DNA of 64,000 nucleotides from Lithospermum erythrorhizon (lineage: Eukaryota; Streptophyta; Magnoliopsida; Boraginales; Boraginaceae), in the NCBI GenBank assembly GCA_019722365.1, contig JADFUC010000758.1, forward strand, positions 1,364,001 to 1,428,000, in the 5' to 3' direction. Each line of letters opens with the position of its first letter. Positions within the stretch are counted from its first letter, which is position 1. Of this stretch, positions 1 to 11,460 are shown in pieces. The position numbers were made by a program, and so were the translations under genes. The notes beneath the pieces are model-generated. The model was not told the DNA's origin, searched no databases, and saw nothing but the letters and a program-made list of their open reading frames with translations.

Positions 1-640
1 GTTATAATAATAATTGGTCAATTATTATTGCTAACACTATGCTCCCGAGCCTAGAAGGTCACACACATACAGTGGCGTTGGATTATATTTCATGTATGAA
101 ATTAAAGCTACGTTGCTAAATTGAGTTGATTGTAATCAGCGAATATTCTCAAATGGGGTTTTACATTGATAATGTAAATTGGATGAACCGGGTAATTAAT
201 TAGTCAATTGAATTAATTAGATAGTTGAATGAGCTTATTGGTAACTTGTTGGTTACTATTAACAACTTGTTAGTGTTTGATTTTTATAGCAGTTTAATTA
301 AACAGATTCGGCTCGTTAAGCTATTCGGTTGGACTTTTAGGTTTGACATATATAAGCAAACTTATTAGGTTTCGTCATATGTGTTTTCATGAATTGAAAA
401 GTAGAAACCTAACCTCCTCACTTTTCTCCTGACACGGCGAAATATTCAAGGGAAGAATTGAAATTCTTCTCTTGATTTTCATCAATCAATCATGACTATA
501 GCAAAACATAAATGTAGGATTCAAACTCTGCGGTGTGGACCAACTAGAACCTCGTTTGGGTGCTCCAACGATGGAATTCAAAGGAGGCTTCGTGAAAGAA
601 TTTGTTGATAGACTTCCGCTGGCATCACTGTAAGTGCTCT
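1..640 (+). repeat. LTR-like dispersed repeat, copy 1 (cut by window start)
   Basis: This stretch has a collinear, inverted partner at 43070-43700. Three anchors match in order: CATGTATGAAATTAAA near 91, the near-palindrome TTTTACATTGATAATGTAAA near 159, and GAATTCAAAGGAGGCTTCGTG at 574-594. The anchor spacings (68 and 415 bases here, 72 and 417 there) are nearly equal. AT-rich, non-coding and several hundred bases long, it looks like an LTR or LTR plus leader, but no target duplication or primer site can be shown because the left end is outside the window. Confidence 0.6.
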
Positions 641-1233
641 GTTATTCATATTGTTAATTATGTGTTTTAGATTAATTTATATCATTTTGAGGATCCGGGA
701 TGTATGAATTTGGTGTTTATCACAAATGAAATTCATACTAGATTCTGCCGTCATGTAAATTTGTCGAGAGAGGCAAAATGCCAAAAGCCATAGCGTAAAT
801 CCCATTCAAAGCAAAAGCAAATCAAACCAAGGCATAAGAAAGTATAGGGTACTATGCTTGAGGAAGGAATAGTACCGACTCGAGAATCGTATCATCGAAA
901 GTGCTCCCGCCCTTCCTTTAACAGAAAACATCAACGTGGCCAGTACTAAGAAGTAGGAAGTGGGCGTCCATCTCCTACTCATGACTCACAAAGCAAAAAC
1001 AAGAAAGGGCATAGAGTCAAGGACAATCCAAATGAAAAGGGTTGGAAGGACAAGAGGCAGATCCACCCCACTTCAACTTTATAGCGTCCTACCGGACAAG
1101 GGATGTACCAAGACAAGGACTAAAATAAATAAATAGAATGATTTCATAAGCACATGGACGATATAAAGCAAGAGGATGACCTCCGCCTAACTAAATACCA
1201 TCAATCTTTGAGTCGTCAGTTGATAGACATAAG

Positions 1234-1274
<41 letters not shown>

Positions 1275-2593
1275 GTATGTTAGCTAACCTATCCCAAGCT
1301 ATGACTCAAAGGCAAACTCAAGCATAATGAAGGTAGTAGAAGACCTATGATCATCAACTACCTCACCAGCTGAGTCTACAAAAAAAAAAAAAACAAATCA
1401 AGAAACCGAGCTCTTATAGAGGGTCGATCAAAGCAAAGGGGAAGGGATGCAACAAAGTCCTAAAGGTCCATGCTATATGCTCAAGGCCATCACATCCTAC
1501 GTGAATGCACAATGCAACACAAAATACACTCGGGCATAAGCATATATTTTGAGGTTGGACGACCAGCCTCAGCTTCCCGGAAAATTTTGGAAAAAATATA
1601 CCCAGAAACTAGACTCATAAAAGCGAGTCCATGAGCCTGAAGTCTACGCTTTGATCGGATACCAGTTGGGAGAAACAAATATCCAAAGAAGCTACAAAAA
1701 GATGAAAGTGAAAATTTCCGCATCATCTTAAAGCGATCATAACTTTCGAGCTACAAGCCGTTATAAGGCTCACTACAGGCCAAAAGAACCGTCTCTTCGT
1801 TATCTTTCTAACGATATGAGGCGAACTCAAAACCAACTTATAACAAAAAAGTTATGGGCAGTTTTCTAACAAGGCAGAAATTTTGACGAACCAAGATCAT
1901 GCAATTCAATAAAATTAGCTATGCTATATATTTCAAAGGAATATTTAGGTATCTAGTTAAGCATGTACAAGCATAATCATCAAGAGGGTTCATCAAAAAA
2001 CATAAAAAATACATGAGGAGTCAAATGTACTACCTTTGTACAAAAGCTCGAGCAAAATCCCAAAAAGTTATCAACTTTATGCCTCTACTCAACTCAAAAC
2101 ACTTGCAAATCATAAAAAAAATACATTAATAATGATGTATGATTATATAATCGTGCAAGAGGAAAGTAAAAATTAAAAGACGGAATGCTTGGTAGCGCAA
2201 GGCCGGGGGGTGGAAGTTGGGGAGAAGGGTGATGAAATTAATTTTGAAGTCATTTTACCCTTATATAGACCTCAGGGCCAACTACCTAGAAGCCCTTGGC
2301 CTTGTCTTCTAAGGACAGAAGGTTCTAGAATTTGAGGCGAATTAAAAGCGAAGCCCAGCCAATTGATGGATATGTTCGAAAATTCCCATATACATGGGTG
2401 GGATGATTTTTTTTTTATTATTATGGAAAAAAATACATCCCCAAATATTTGATAGACCCAAAATTGGTCTGAAAATTCCAAAAATAGGATTAAAATTAAG
2501 ATTATTAATTCCGAAAATTCATGTTGAAGATATTGACTAAGTCAAATCTAGAGGATTCAGATCAATATAAATTAGAGTACTACACCTCTAAAA
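641..2593. other. Repeat-derived, gene-free stretch
   Basis: No credible coding frame was seen. The sequence has the look of decayed retroelement interior. A pure TA dinucleotide run lies at about 1239-1271, and short A runs occur near 1380. No family could be assigned. Confidence 0.5.
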
Positions 2594-2818
2594 ATAACTC
2601 AATTCTCTAATAAATTGAGAATTAAATAGGTTTTAACATGTAATACATCATGTTAACATCAAACCCAGATAACTCAATTCTCTAATAAATTGAGAATTAA
2701 ATGGGTCTTAACATGTAATACCTCATGTTAACATCAAAGCCAGATAACTCGATTTTCTAATAAATTAAGAATTAAATGGGTTTTAACATGTAATACATCA
2801 TGTTAACATCAAACCCAT
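2594..2818. repeat. Three tandem 75-bp units
   Basis: Units lie at 2594-2668, 2669-2743 and 2744-2818. Each begins ATAACTC(A/G)ATT and ends near ATCAAA(C/G)CCA. They differ at only a handful of positions, so the triplication is young compared with the decayed surroundings. Each unit carries two short inverted motifs: CTCAATTCTC...GAGAATTAA and ACATGTAATAC.TCATGT. Confidence 0.9.
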
Positions 2819-3387
2819 TCTCCAACCAGAGGTAAGAATTGGGTGGATCACTGACACAAGTTGACATAAATTCAGAGATAATTAAGTGCCCCGTTAAGTC
2901 AAAAAGACCCGAAGACTTAATTAAGGATCGTGAGAAATAAAATGCGTCACAATAAATCCTACAAATAAGTCAACCCTCCTATACGTTAGAATTGACCATA
3001 GATCGTGATTAAAGGCATCACGACAAATCCCTATAAATAGTGTCGTCCTTGAGAAGTCATCTCTGATGGCATGGATGATAACCTGGGGCTATTTGATTAG
3101 CCTCGGAAATGCATACGCAGCAAGTCCGAAGTGGGTTAAAGCATGACTCACGGACCTCGCAACGGAGGAAGCATTGGTAACCCGAATCAAGATAAGTAAT
3201 AAATTCTCATCAATAAATGATCTAATATACATCCGATAAGTCAAAGACCGGATGTAGGGAGTGACACACGTTGGAGAAAAAAACCCTTGAAATATCCACA
3301 TGTATTACATTCATATTGGAAAGTGAATCTTTGTTTAGATTAGAACCCGACACCTACTACGTATATACCCGGTTTGAGAGGGCAATC
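2819..3387 (+). repeat. Probable LTR fragment with TATA motif
   Basis: Non-coding sequence with a good promoter-like TATAAATA at 3032-3039, following short repeated motifs (GATCGTGA and CACGACAAATCC). The layout resembles a gypsy LTR lying just upstream of the next element. Its ends were not found. Confidence 0.35.
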
Positions 3388-4293
3388 TGTAGACAGTGAA
3401 TTTATTAAATAATAATTAAAATGATTAAGATGACTTAATCAAATTAATTAAAAATGGAGCAGCTAAAGTCACACGTGCTGGGAGTTCACAGACAAGGTTT
3501 TACGGAAATAGTCCCGAATTAAATGTCATTAAATTTAGGGTTTAAGGCTAAAAATCTCCATGCGCCAGATAGGGCATACTCCCGGGCTGACCTGCCAAAA
3601 GGGAGCGCCTTCTCACACCGCCAGGGAGATCCGAGGAAGAGGAAGGAAGTGAAGGACGGAAAGATCGAATATCTGATTCCCTTGAAGACTTCAGCTGGGA
3701 ATGTGTTCCTGGATCGAAGACAGGAGACTGTTCCCCGGCCACCTCGGCCAAATAAAGAGTCCAAATAAAGCCCTTTGAAGATAAAAGACCTTATTGGACT
3801 AATGATAAATACAGCAGAGGGAAGGAAATGATGACACTTATCACAATCCCAAGAGAGGTGACTTTGGGGTTCTAGTATAAATACCCATTTATTTGTACCA
3901 TTTTGTGGTAATGCTAAAACCCCTATGCAATTGATTAAATCCTGTGACAAGTACTAACTTTATCGTCGAAGTGACTGCGATCGACTTTGATCGTGGTCTA
4001 GGTACCCGGAGGCCCTCAAACCCCACGAGAAGATGAAAGGAAATGCCTCGACTAGACCAGGAGAGCACGAGGGCGCAGAGTGCCCTTTGGGGCATAAACA
4101 TTCAACTACATAACACCGTGCATACGAACACACAGAGACGAAGCCATAAACCTCCTCGCATGGATCCCACCGGATGGACGAGGGCAACCTCTGAAGGTCC
4201 TCGCATGTCCCCAAAACTAACAAACGTAGATGTTAATGTAGAGGAAGGACGAGTCCCTCGGAACGAGGGACCCTTCCAAAATTCTCCACATCA
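3388..4293 (+). repeat. 5' LTR of Tat-type Ty3/gypsy element
   Basis: The segment opens with TGTAGACAGTGAATTTATTA and closes with CTCCACATCA. It is followed at once by TTGGTGCCGTCTGTGGGGAC (from 4294), a primer-binding site of the kind seen in Tat/Retand-like plant gypsy elements. Length is about 906 bp. No second LTR of this element lies downstream, so the element is incomplete. Confidence 0.7.
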
Positions 4294-4556
4294 TTGGTGC
4301 CGTCTGTGGGGACTCATCATTCCCCATTACAAGTATCTGATCAAGCAAGCGATTCTGAAAGGTCCCAGGAAAGACGTCGTCGTTCTAACCTGGGAAAGAA
4401 CAAAAAATGGTCGCATCACGACAGTAAGTCCAGCAATAGCAACTACATACCTCCTAGAACAACGGGAGATAGTCACGGCCATCGGCGTGGTCGGATCCAA
4501 TCTAACAACTCCCATACAGGATAACGAAAGCCACCAGTATGGATACAACCTTCATG

Positions 4557-5281
4557 TGGATCCATCTTTCAGGCCTATCAAGCAGAAAAATAGGAAATTT
4601 TCGGACGAGAAGAACATAGCCATACAGAAAGAAGTCGAGGATTTGATAAGGTCTCACATGATGAGGGAGCTACAATTCCCAAAATGAATATCAAATATGG
4701 TTATAGTCAAGAAGTTCAATAACAACTGGAGAATATGCACTGATTTTACTAACCTCAACAAGGCTTGCCCAAAGGATTATTATCCTCTACCTTGTTTAGG
4801 GAGATTGATCGACAGGAGCACGGGATATGATGTGTTTGATTTCTTGGACACTTCCAGAGGATACCACCAAATTTTGTTACATGAGGACGACCAGGAGAAA
4901 ACCACGTTCATCACAGAATATGGGTTGTACTATTGGAAGGTGATGCTATTCGGGTTGAAGAACGCATGAACCACTTACCAAAAATAGTAAGTAGTATCTT
5001 CAAGGAACAAATTGGGAGGAACATGGAGATATACATAGACGATATGTTAGTGAAGAGTAGGATGAGGAACGATCACTCAAGTAACCTGAGAGAATCCCGG
5101 GAGCGACTCAGGTTGTATCGGCTGCGAATAAATCCCGAGAAATGTTCCTCCGGGGTCACTTTGGGAAAATTCCTCGCCTTCATAATCGTGTTGGATGAAG
5201 ATTGCTCGAAGGCATTCTTGGAGATGAAGGAATATTTGGGGTCACCAAAGTTGTTAAGAAGACCAGATGAGAGAGAGGATC
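4557..5281 (+). pseudogene. Reverse transcriptase fragment, Ty3/gypsy
   Basis: Visible hallmarks in order: a W-R-I-C-T-D-F motif with LNKACPKD near 4730-4770, D-x-S-RGYHQI near 4850-4870, the FGLKNA motif near 4955, and the catalytic YIDD box at 5032-5043 followed by M-L-V-K-S. The frame is broken by a TGA at 4685-4687 and a frameshift between about 4933 and 4969. The block ends before the RNase H and integrase domains, which are absent. Gypsy affinity is clear from the YIDDMLVKS box; activity is excluded. Confidence 0.8.
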
Positions 5282-6340
5282 TGTAGTCACCGTCATCCGT
5301 GAGGTCGGAGCCAATCCAACGACTCCCATACAAGGAAACCAAGCCAGTAGTATAGATACGACCTCACCACTTCTAATAGTTCACCGAAAGGTCCCTGCAT
5401 AGGAAAAACTGACCGGGCCACAAAAGGGGAGTTATGAGTCAGTCCTTCAAGACGCAGTGCCACAAGGAGAAGAAAAAAGAAGGTGATCACCATCCTGATA
5501 GACGAGAACCCAGGAAGGCACCCTTGACCAGGCATGATGCCAGGGGCAGTAGTAATGCTGATTTACAAAAGCAAGTCGATGAACTAAAGACACTCTTAAA
5601 AGACATTACACCTGGTCGAGGACCAGTAAAGCACATCACCCTCCTCCCATTCTCAAAATTATTAAGACATGCCAAGAGGATTCAGGATGGCGAAGTTCAA
5701 GACGTTCAGTGGGTTTGGGGATCCAAGCAATCACCTTAAATCTTTCGACTCTCAGCTATCATTTTGGGCAAGCGATCATGAGGTGCATCAAGAGCGTTTC
5801 CCAGTAGCCTGTCCAGGCAAGCCCTGAAATGGTTTCACAAGTTGCCATCCAATTCCAAAGACGGATGGCAGCACGTGGTGGATTTGTTTATGGACAAATT
5901 TGGGGCGAACGAACGAACCTTGATGGAGATACAACAAAAACCAGGAGAAACGTTGAGGAGCTACAGTACTCGATACGAGGAGGTCGCGACAAACATACCT
6001 ATAACTAATGAAAAGGTGACGATGATCTTCTTTTTCCATGGGTTGAGATATGGACCCTCAAGAGAAGTTGGTATTAGAACCACCTAACACTTGCAATGAG
6101 TTATCAAACTTGGTAATCCAGTACATCAAATTGGAGGAAGTAAAAATGTCATCTGAAGAAATGGTTGATATTAGATAAGGAGGAAAGAAGCCGACAGACG
6201 AAGGATTCCGACGATCCCCCAAGAAGGGACGCGTGTGAGAGCGTCTGCAGAAACCAAAAGAAAGAGAGCCGTTTAAGAGGCAACGAGTAAGATTCTCTCG
6301 AAAGGAGAAGGGACGAATCTGAAAGCCCCAAGAGCTGATA
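5282..6340 (+). pseudogene. Retrotransposon gag fragment, Ty3/gypsy
   Basis: Open stretches at 5434-5739 and 5842-6087 translate to a gag-type protein. The first is charged and contains a short coiled-coil-like segment (LQKQVDELKTLL). The second has the Retrotrans_gag core, with a W-x-x-L-x-x-x-F-x-x-K-F pattern, QKPGETLRSY and a FFHGLRYG tail. A frameshift between about 5700 and 5840 separates them, and several stops follow 6087. No CCHC knuckle was recognised before homology ends near 6340. Confidence 0.7.
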
Positions 6341-7277
6341 ATCACCAATTATACTCACAATGTAAACACCAAGCCTTTAAGTATTTCTTTTAACATTCGT
6401 ACATCTCAAATCATTAAATTAAGTTCACCATTCGTGTATTTCTATGGCTACAATATGTTTTTAGTTTTTACAGTTAAATTTCGCTACAAATTACAAGTGA
6501 ATACATATGTCTTGTACTCTTGTTTGACATTTTGCTTTCCCTTTCTCAACAAAAATCTTTATTCTCTATATTTTCTTCAAAGTTTTCAGTCTTGTACAAA
6601 TGCTTTCTTTGCCTCAGTGTAGAGCCTCTAGAAGAGTCAAAATAAGCTATCAAGATTGGTAGGGAGAGAAAAGTTCCGAATAAAACCCTGAAATTATCAA
6701 GACCCAATTAGCAATAATCTATCAACTCTTAATTTTGGAAAACAAAATTGAAAACAACATGCAAATTATTGCCCCTGTGACATAAAGATTAACTAATTTT
6801 AAATTTTGGTTGTTGAAGTTTTTAAAATTTAAATTCAATTACTATTAGATATATATGTTGCATAATATGTGGTTATAATTAACATAATAATTAATTTCCA
6901 CTTAAGTTAAAATTATATATTCTTGTCAATTAAGGATATAAAATTTGTTCGTTTTAACTATTAATAATTAAGAATTAAATTAGATAATTTATATAGGATA
7001 GAGGAAGTAATTCCTAAGCAAGAGGCCAAGGAACTCACTCAGTGCTCAGCACGGTCGCATGTAATCCATACTCTTTTGCAAAAACAAAAGCGGTAAGTGC
7101 TTGTGGTAGTGCTGCCTTCAAAATAATTAAAGGAGTAAATGTCATAAGAGTTTAATTACAAAGAAAGAAAAACTACTCATACCCCATAAATCTATAACTC
7201 AGATCAAATCATAGTTAGATTACATTTGTTAGGACTAATAAAGTGGCAAATAAATCACCATAATCCCATATATATGA

Positions 7278-8087
7278 TGTAGGAAATTAATGGGTAATAC
7301 ATAACTATAATACAATACTTTGTAGAAGAATAACAACAATAACTCATACGGATTACAACAAAACTGAAACACCACAAAAATAAACCGGATCAAGTCACGT
7401 CAGACGTTTTCTTTAAAAAAAATTCGACCTCTTTCCGCAGGTGCTTAAGACAACTGAGGTGATTATTTCTGTGATAAATGACTCCTAATGACCGACTTCA
7501 CAAGCACTATAAACCACAAATACTCAACCCGAATGCCTTGATGCTATCACCTAAAAACAGACAAAAAAATGTAGAGAGGATGGGAGCTTTCAGATTTTGT
7601 GTATTCGTGTGTGTTACTTCTTCCGATTTCCTAGAGGAGCTGATGGATGGATGGTTAAGTAGCCATCAAGGAAGAAACGGGTCTTATTTTCATTAAGGTG
7701 CACTACACAACCTTAATGATGCAATCAAAACGTGTGACAGTTACTCAATTGATTGTGTTTAAATGCCTAATCAATACCGCATCTGTTACCATTTGAAGTT
7801 TGAAAATTTGGATTTCGGTCTTAGTTATCGACGGGGTCGTCCGCTAACCCTCAAATCAGCGCACATTCTTCAGAATCTTCAGATCACGCTGACTACGCAA
7901 TGTCCGTGAACCACCTGAAACTAAACTTGTGCAAAGCAAACTCTTCAAGAATCCCTCAGAGTGATAATGGACGACGGAAGTCGTCATGAACTACCTAAAA
8001 CTAAATTTGACGGTTTTCCTCGCGACAACCTCATTAACACACACATGAGATGCAAATTTTGTATTCACAACACTCGAATATCCAACA
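7278..8087 (-). repeat. Probable copia 3' LTR
   Basis: It begins, on the minus strand, with TGTTGGATATTCGAG right after the purine tract GTGGGGGA, and ends near TTTCCTACA. The start plus purine tract is repeated about 52 bases upstream (TGTTGGATTTTTATTG beginning at 8139), a local duplication at the LTR border. The inner boundary is therefore ambiguous by that amount. No partner LTR remains. Confidence 0.55.
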
Positions 8088-11000
8088 TCCCCCACATGAA
8101 TCAAAATTTATATTTAAACAAATCAATAAAAATCCAACATCCCCCACTGGATACAAATTTGAAAAGATTTGACTGACAATCAAATGAGCAGCAACAACGA
8201 ATCGGCCTGCCATGATGTGCAGCGACGGGCTCTGAACCTTCCCTTGCGTAGATATGTTTACATTCACCAACGTATATAGTAGATGCGATGTCTTGGAACT
8301 AATCCGCCTGTAGCAAATGCATTTACTACACGCCTCGATTCACTCGTATCATTTCGACTATCGTGGTCCGGTTAAAGCCTCGACACACGCCTGGGTTCCC
8401 CGCTGAAGTTGTCGCCAAGAAATGCATCCTCCCGAGCATTTTCTTTAAAGCGTCCCTTACTTAGCCTACATAGGCTATTTCATTATATTCTTTTGAGTAT
8501 CCCCATTACTCCTCCGTATCTCAAAGAGTCACAGTTTAGTTTAACCTTATCCTCACTAATATCACTGCTTTCTCATCTAGGAATAGTAGGAAATCCCCCA
8601 CAAGGATTCAGTTATGCAATATGAGCCAGCTTGTCCCTTAAACCTCGAATCTTCGATCTCCAATCAACTAGATAAGGTTGTCATTCATTCGCATATTGTC
8701 TCGCGGCTTTCTGGGCCCCATTCCTTTCGATGAATTCTCAACTAGTTCTTTCCTTAACCCTTTGGTTAGTGAATCCGCAATGTTATCCTTTGATTCATAC
8801 GATCAACAAATAATAACGCCAATGAGATTAATTATCGAACGGTATTACTATCATTTACTTAATGTGTCTCGACTTACCATTATATAAAGAGATTTCGTGC
8901 CTCCCAATCGCACTATCGTCACAAAGATATCCAAATTGCGTGAGCAGTGTTTTCCTAATTCGAATGTCCCCGCGAACTGCGAACTATTCAAATTTTTCCC
9001 ACATTTGTTCAAGGCAATGAACCTTACCCACTGTGGGATCAGAAATTACCGTTTGTTTCGAGGACTTCCATGACACGATTGCACCCGCCTAAAGTGAATA
9101 CATATCCACTTGTAGCCATTGAATCATCAATAACTAAGATCCAATTTGCATCAAGATACCCTCAAGTATGCAATGATAACGCAGATAACAAGTAACCCAG
9201 AATCCGAGTATGTCTCAAGTACTTAAGTACGCGCATCAAAACTTCCCAATGATAGCTACTGATTACTCGTGATATCTACTCAAATTGCTTAACGAAAAGC
9301 TATATCCGTCTAGTACAGCTCATCATACATGGTGACTCAATACTTTGAGAATACGCCAGTTCGGTATACTTTCCCTTTATTCTCAAAGTAGGTATCGACA
9401 CCATCCAATCGGAGTTGTACATACCCCAAATCATCTTCGAAAAAATTTCTCAAGAATCTTATCGATATAGTATGATTGGGTTAACACTGTACCATCAAAA
9501 GTTCTGGCAATACCAATTTCACTAAAATTACATCTATTTTTTCTATGTCCCCTGCGTCAAACTTCGATTCAAATATGTCTTTGGAAGATCAATCATCTTT
9601 GGACACTCCCAACAATGAAAATACATCATCCACGTAAGCGTAGAATTATATATCCCCGTCTCAGACTTCATGTGAAACACACTTGTCAGTACTATTGATT
9701 TTTAACCACTCGAAAAGTACTACCTGTCAAACTTCTCATGCTATCAAGTTTAGACGCTTTGTTTGAACTTCATACAAAGATTTGACGAGTTGATAGATTT
9801 CTTCTTTACCTCGAACTATAAAACCTTCAAAGTTGTTCCATGTAAATTTCTTCTAAAATTCTCATTTAAGAAAGTCAGTTTACATCCATTTGATGTACAT
9901 CCAAATTACGAACGCAAGCAATAGCCACATTATCCTCGATGAATGTTATTCTCGTGACGGTAGAGTAAGTATCAAAATAGTCTAGTCTCTCGTTTATTCC
10001 CTGAAACACTAGTCTACCTTTATATTTACTCACTTTCCCATCGCCTTCATTTCCTCTTAAAGATCCATTTACCTCTAGATCTTTACAACTCCATGGAAGA
10101 TCCACCAATTTGCGTGATTTTGAGAATTGAATCCATCGCCACTTCACATTGCTTCCTTCCAAAACGGAGCATCAGTTGAACTTACAGCCTCGTGGTACGT
10201 TCGAGGTTCACTTTCGAGCATATAATACGTTACAAAAATCGTGACCAAACGCCTTCTCGAGACGCGCCCCTTTTACTACGTCGAGGTTCTGCGTCCTCAG
10301 CTTCCTTACTTTGACTATCCATAGTCTCAGTATTGACACTCCTTAGGTTCAAGCGCTTCTTTTAGATGTCGGCACCTCTTTATTAGACTTCACTGGAAAG
10401 CTTGCGAGGAATTTTGTTCAGAAGGTAGTTGGTTGTAAGGATTGCTTCCCCCCACATTCCTTGAGGTAAGCTTGAACTTATCAACAAGGCGTTCATCATT
10501 TCTTTCAATGATCAATTTTTCTTCAAGAATTCCATTAGATTAAGGAAAATATGGTAAGACCAGACAACCTGCTCAAAGACAAAATTGACCAAAAGGTGAG
10601 ACATACTCACCACCTCTATCACTTCGCACTACCTTTATCTTTTTCTCAAGTTGATTTTCAACTTCTTCTTTATAAAGTGTGAATTTATCTATTGCCACAT
10701 GTTTATTTTTAATGAAGTATACACAGCAAAATTTTGTGGAATCATCTACAAAAGTGATAAAATACTCATTTCCACCTTTGGATTGAATTGGGCTCATATC
10801 ACAAACATCACTTTGAACAAGATCGAGAAGCTTATTATTTCTAACCACAGTTGGAAATGTTTCTCTGTCGTATTTTATGCCAACGACGCTTTCATTAATT
10901 TGTAATTTTATCGATAAATTCATTAGTATGTGATTCAACTTCATCATATTTTGCAACAATTAGTATTCTATTATTGACCTAACCTAATATCATACCATTA

Positions 11001-11460
11001 GAATAATCACAAACATAAGCAACGCTTGTTTTACCCATCTTATTCAATCATTACATTCATCTTGAAAAAGCCATCTAACACATAGCTTTTTCTAACAAAC
11101 ATGTCCGACTTAGAAAGTATAATCTTATCAGATTCGATTACAAGTTTGAAACCATTTTTGCTAAGTAAAGAATCTGACACAAGCGTTTTCCTAGCCTGAA
11201 ATATACAAAATATTTTCTAAAGCACTCTTCCCAAAGTATCTTCCAAGACTACGCTCCTTCTCCTCAATGTTAGGTCGATTATTTTGTCATATATCTCATT
11301 TTGTTTAACCATTTTACTTTTACACAAAAATTAGAAAAATTCACATTCATTTCATACTATTGTATTTTTCTCCACATATTTGTACTCAAGTAGAATTAAT
11401 TTTAATAATTTCATTTAAAAAAATTATATAAATTGAGATGGAGAAAGTAATAATCATTAA
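7278..11460 (-). mobile_element. Degraded Ty1/copia element inside intron 3 of PIN copy A
   Basis: Read on the minus strand, the order is: GAG-pre-integrase remnant (about 11330-11040), integrase core (10959-10573, with DLVQSDVCD, FVDDSTKF and VVRSDRGGEY), reverse transcriptase start (10162-9875, with KYKGRLVFQG, DYFDTYSTV and HQMDV), and the RNase H end (8790-8680, YESKDNIADSLTKG). A polypurine GTGGGGGAT precedes a probable 3' LTR at 8087-7278. Many stops and frameshifts break it. The gag region and 5' LTR are missing. Intron sequence shared with PIN copy B stops near 7268 and resumes near 11470, so B supplies the empty site. Confidence 0.8.

Larger units (their letters stand above)
4294..6350 (+). 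mobile_element. Rearranged, broken Ty3/gypsy internal region (gag-RT-gag)
   Basis: After the primer-binding site comes a gag start (4294-4556), then a reverse transcriptase block (about 4557-5281), then gag again (5282-6340). The normal order is gag first and pol later. Bases 4468-4552 and 5282-5366 are diverged copies of the same gag segment (roughly three quarters identical by eye), so the RT block is flanked by a duplicated piece of gag. Stops and frameshifts show the element cannot encode a polyprotein. No 3' LTR was found before the PIN copy A flank begins near 6440. Confidence 0.75.

Noticed and set aside
1490..1726. 78-codon minus-strand frame
   Set aside because: It lies in repeat-derived sequence, and the translation shows no family resemblance.
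3523..3950. Overlapping frames on both strands in the gypsy LTR
   Set aside because: LTR sequence is non-coding, and the frames have no known domains.
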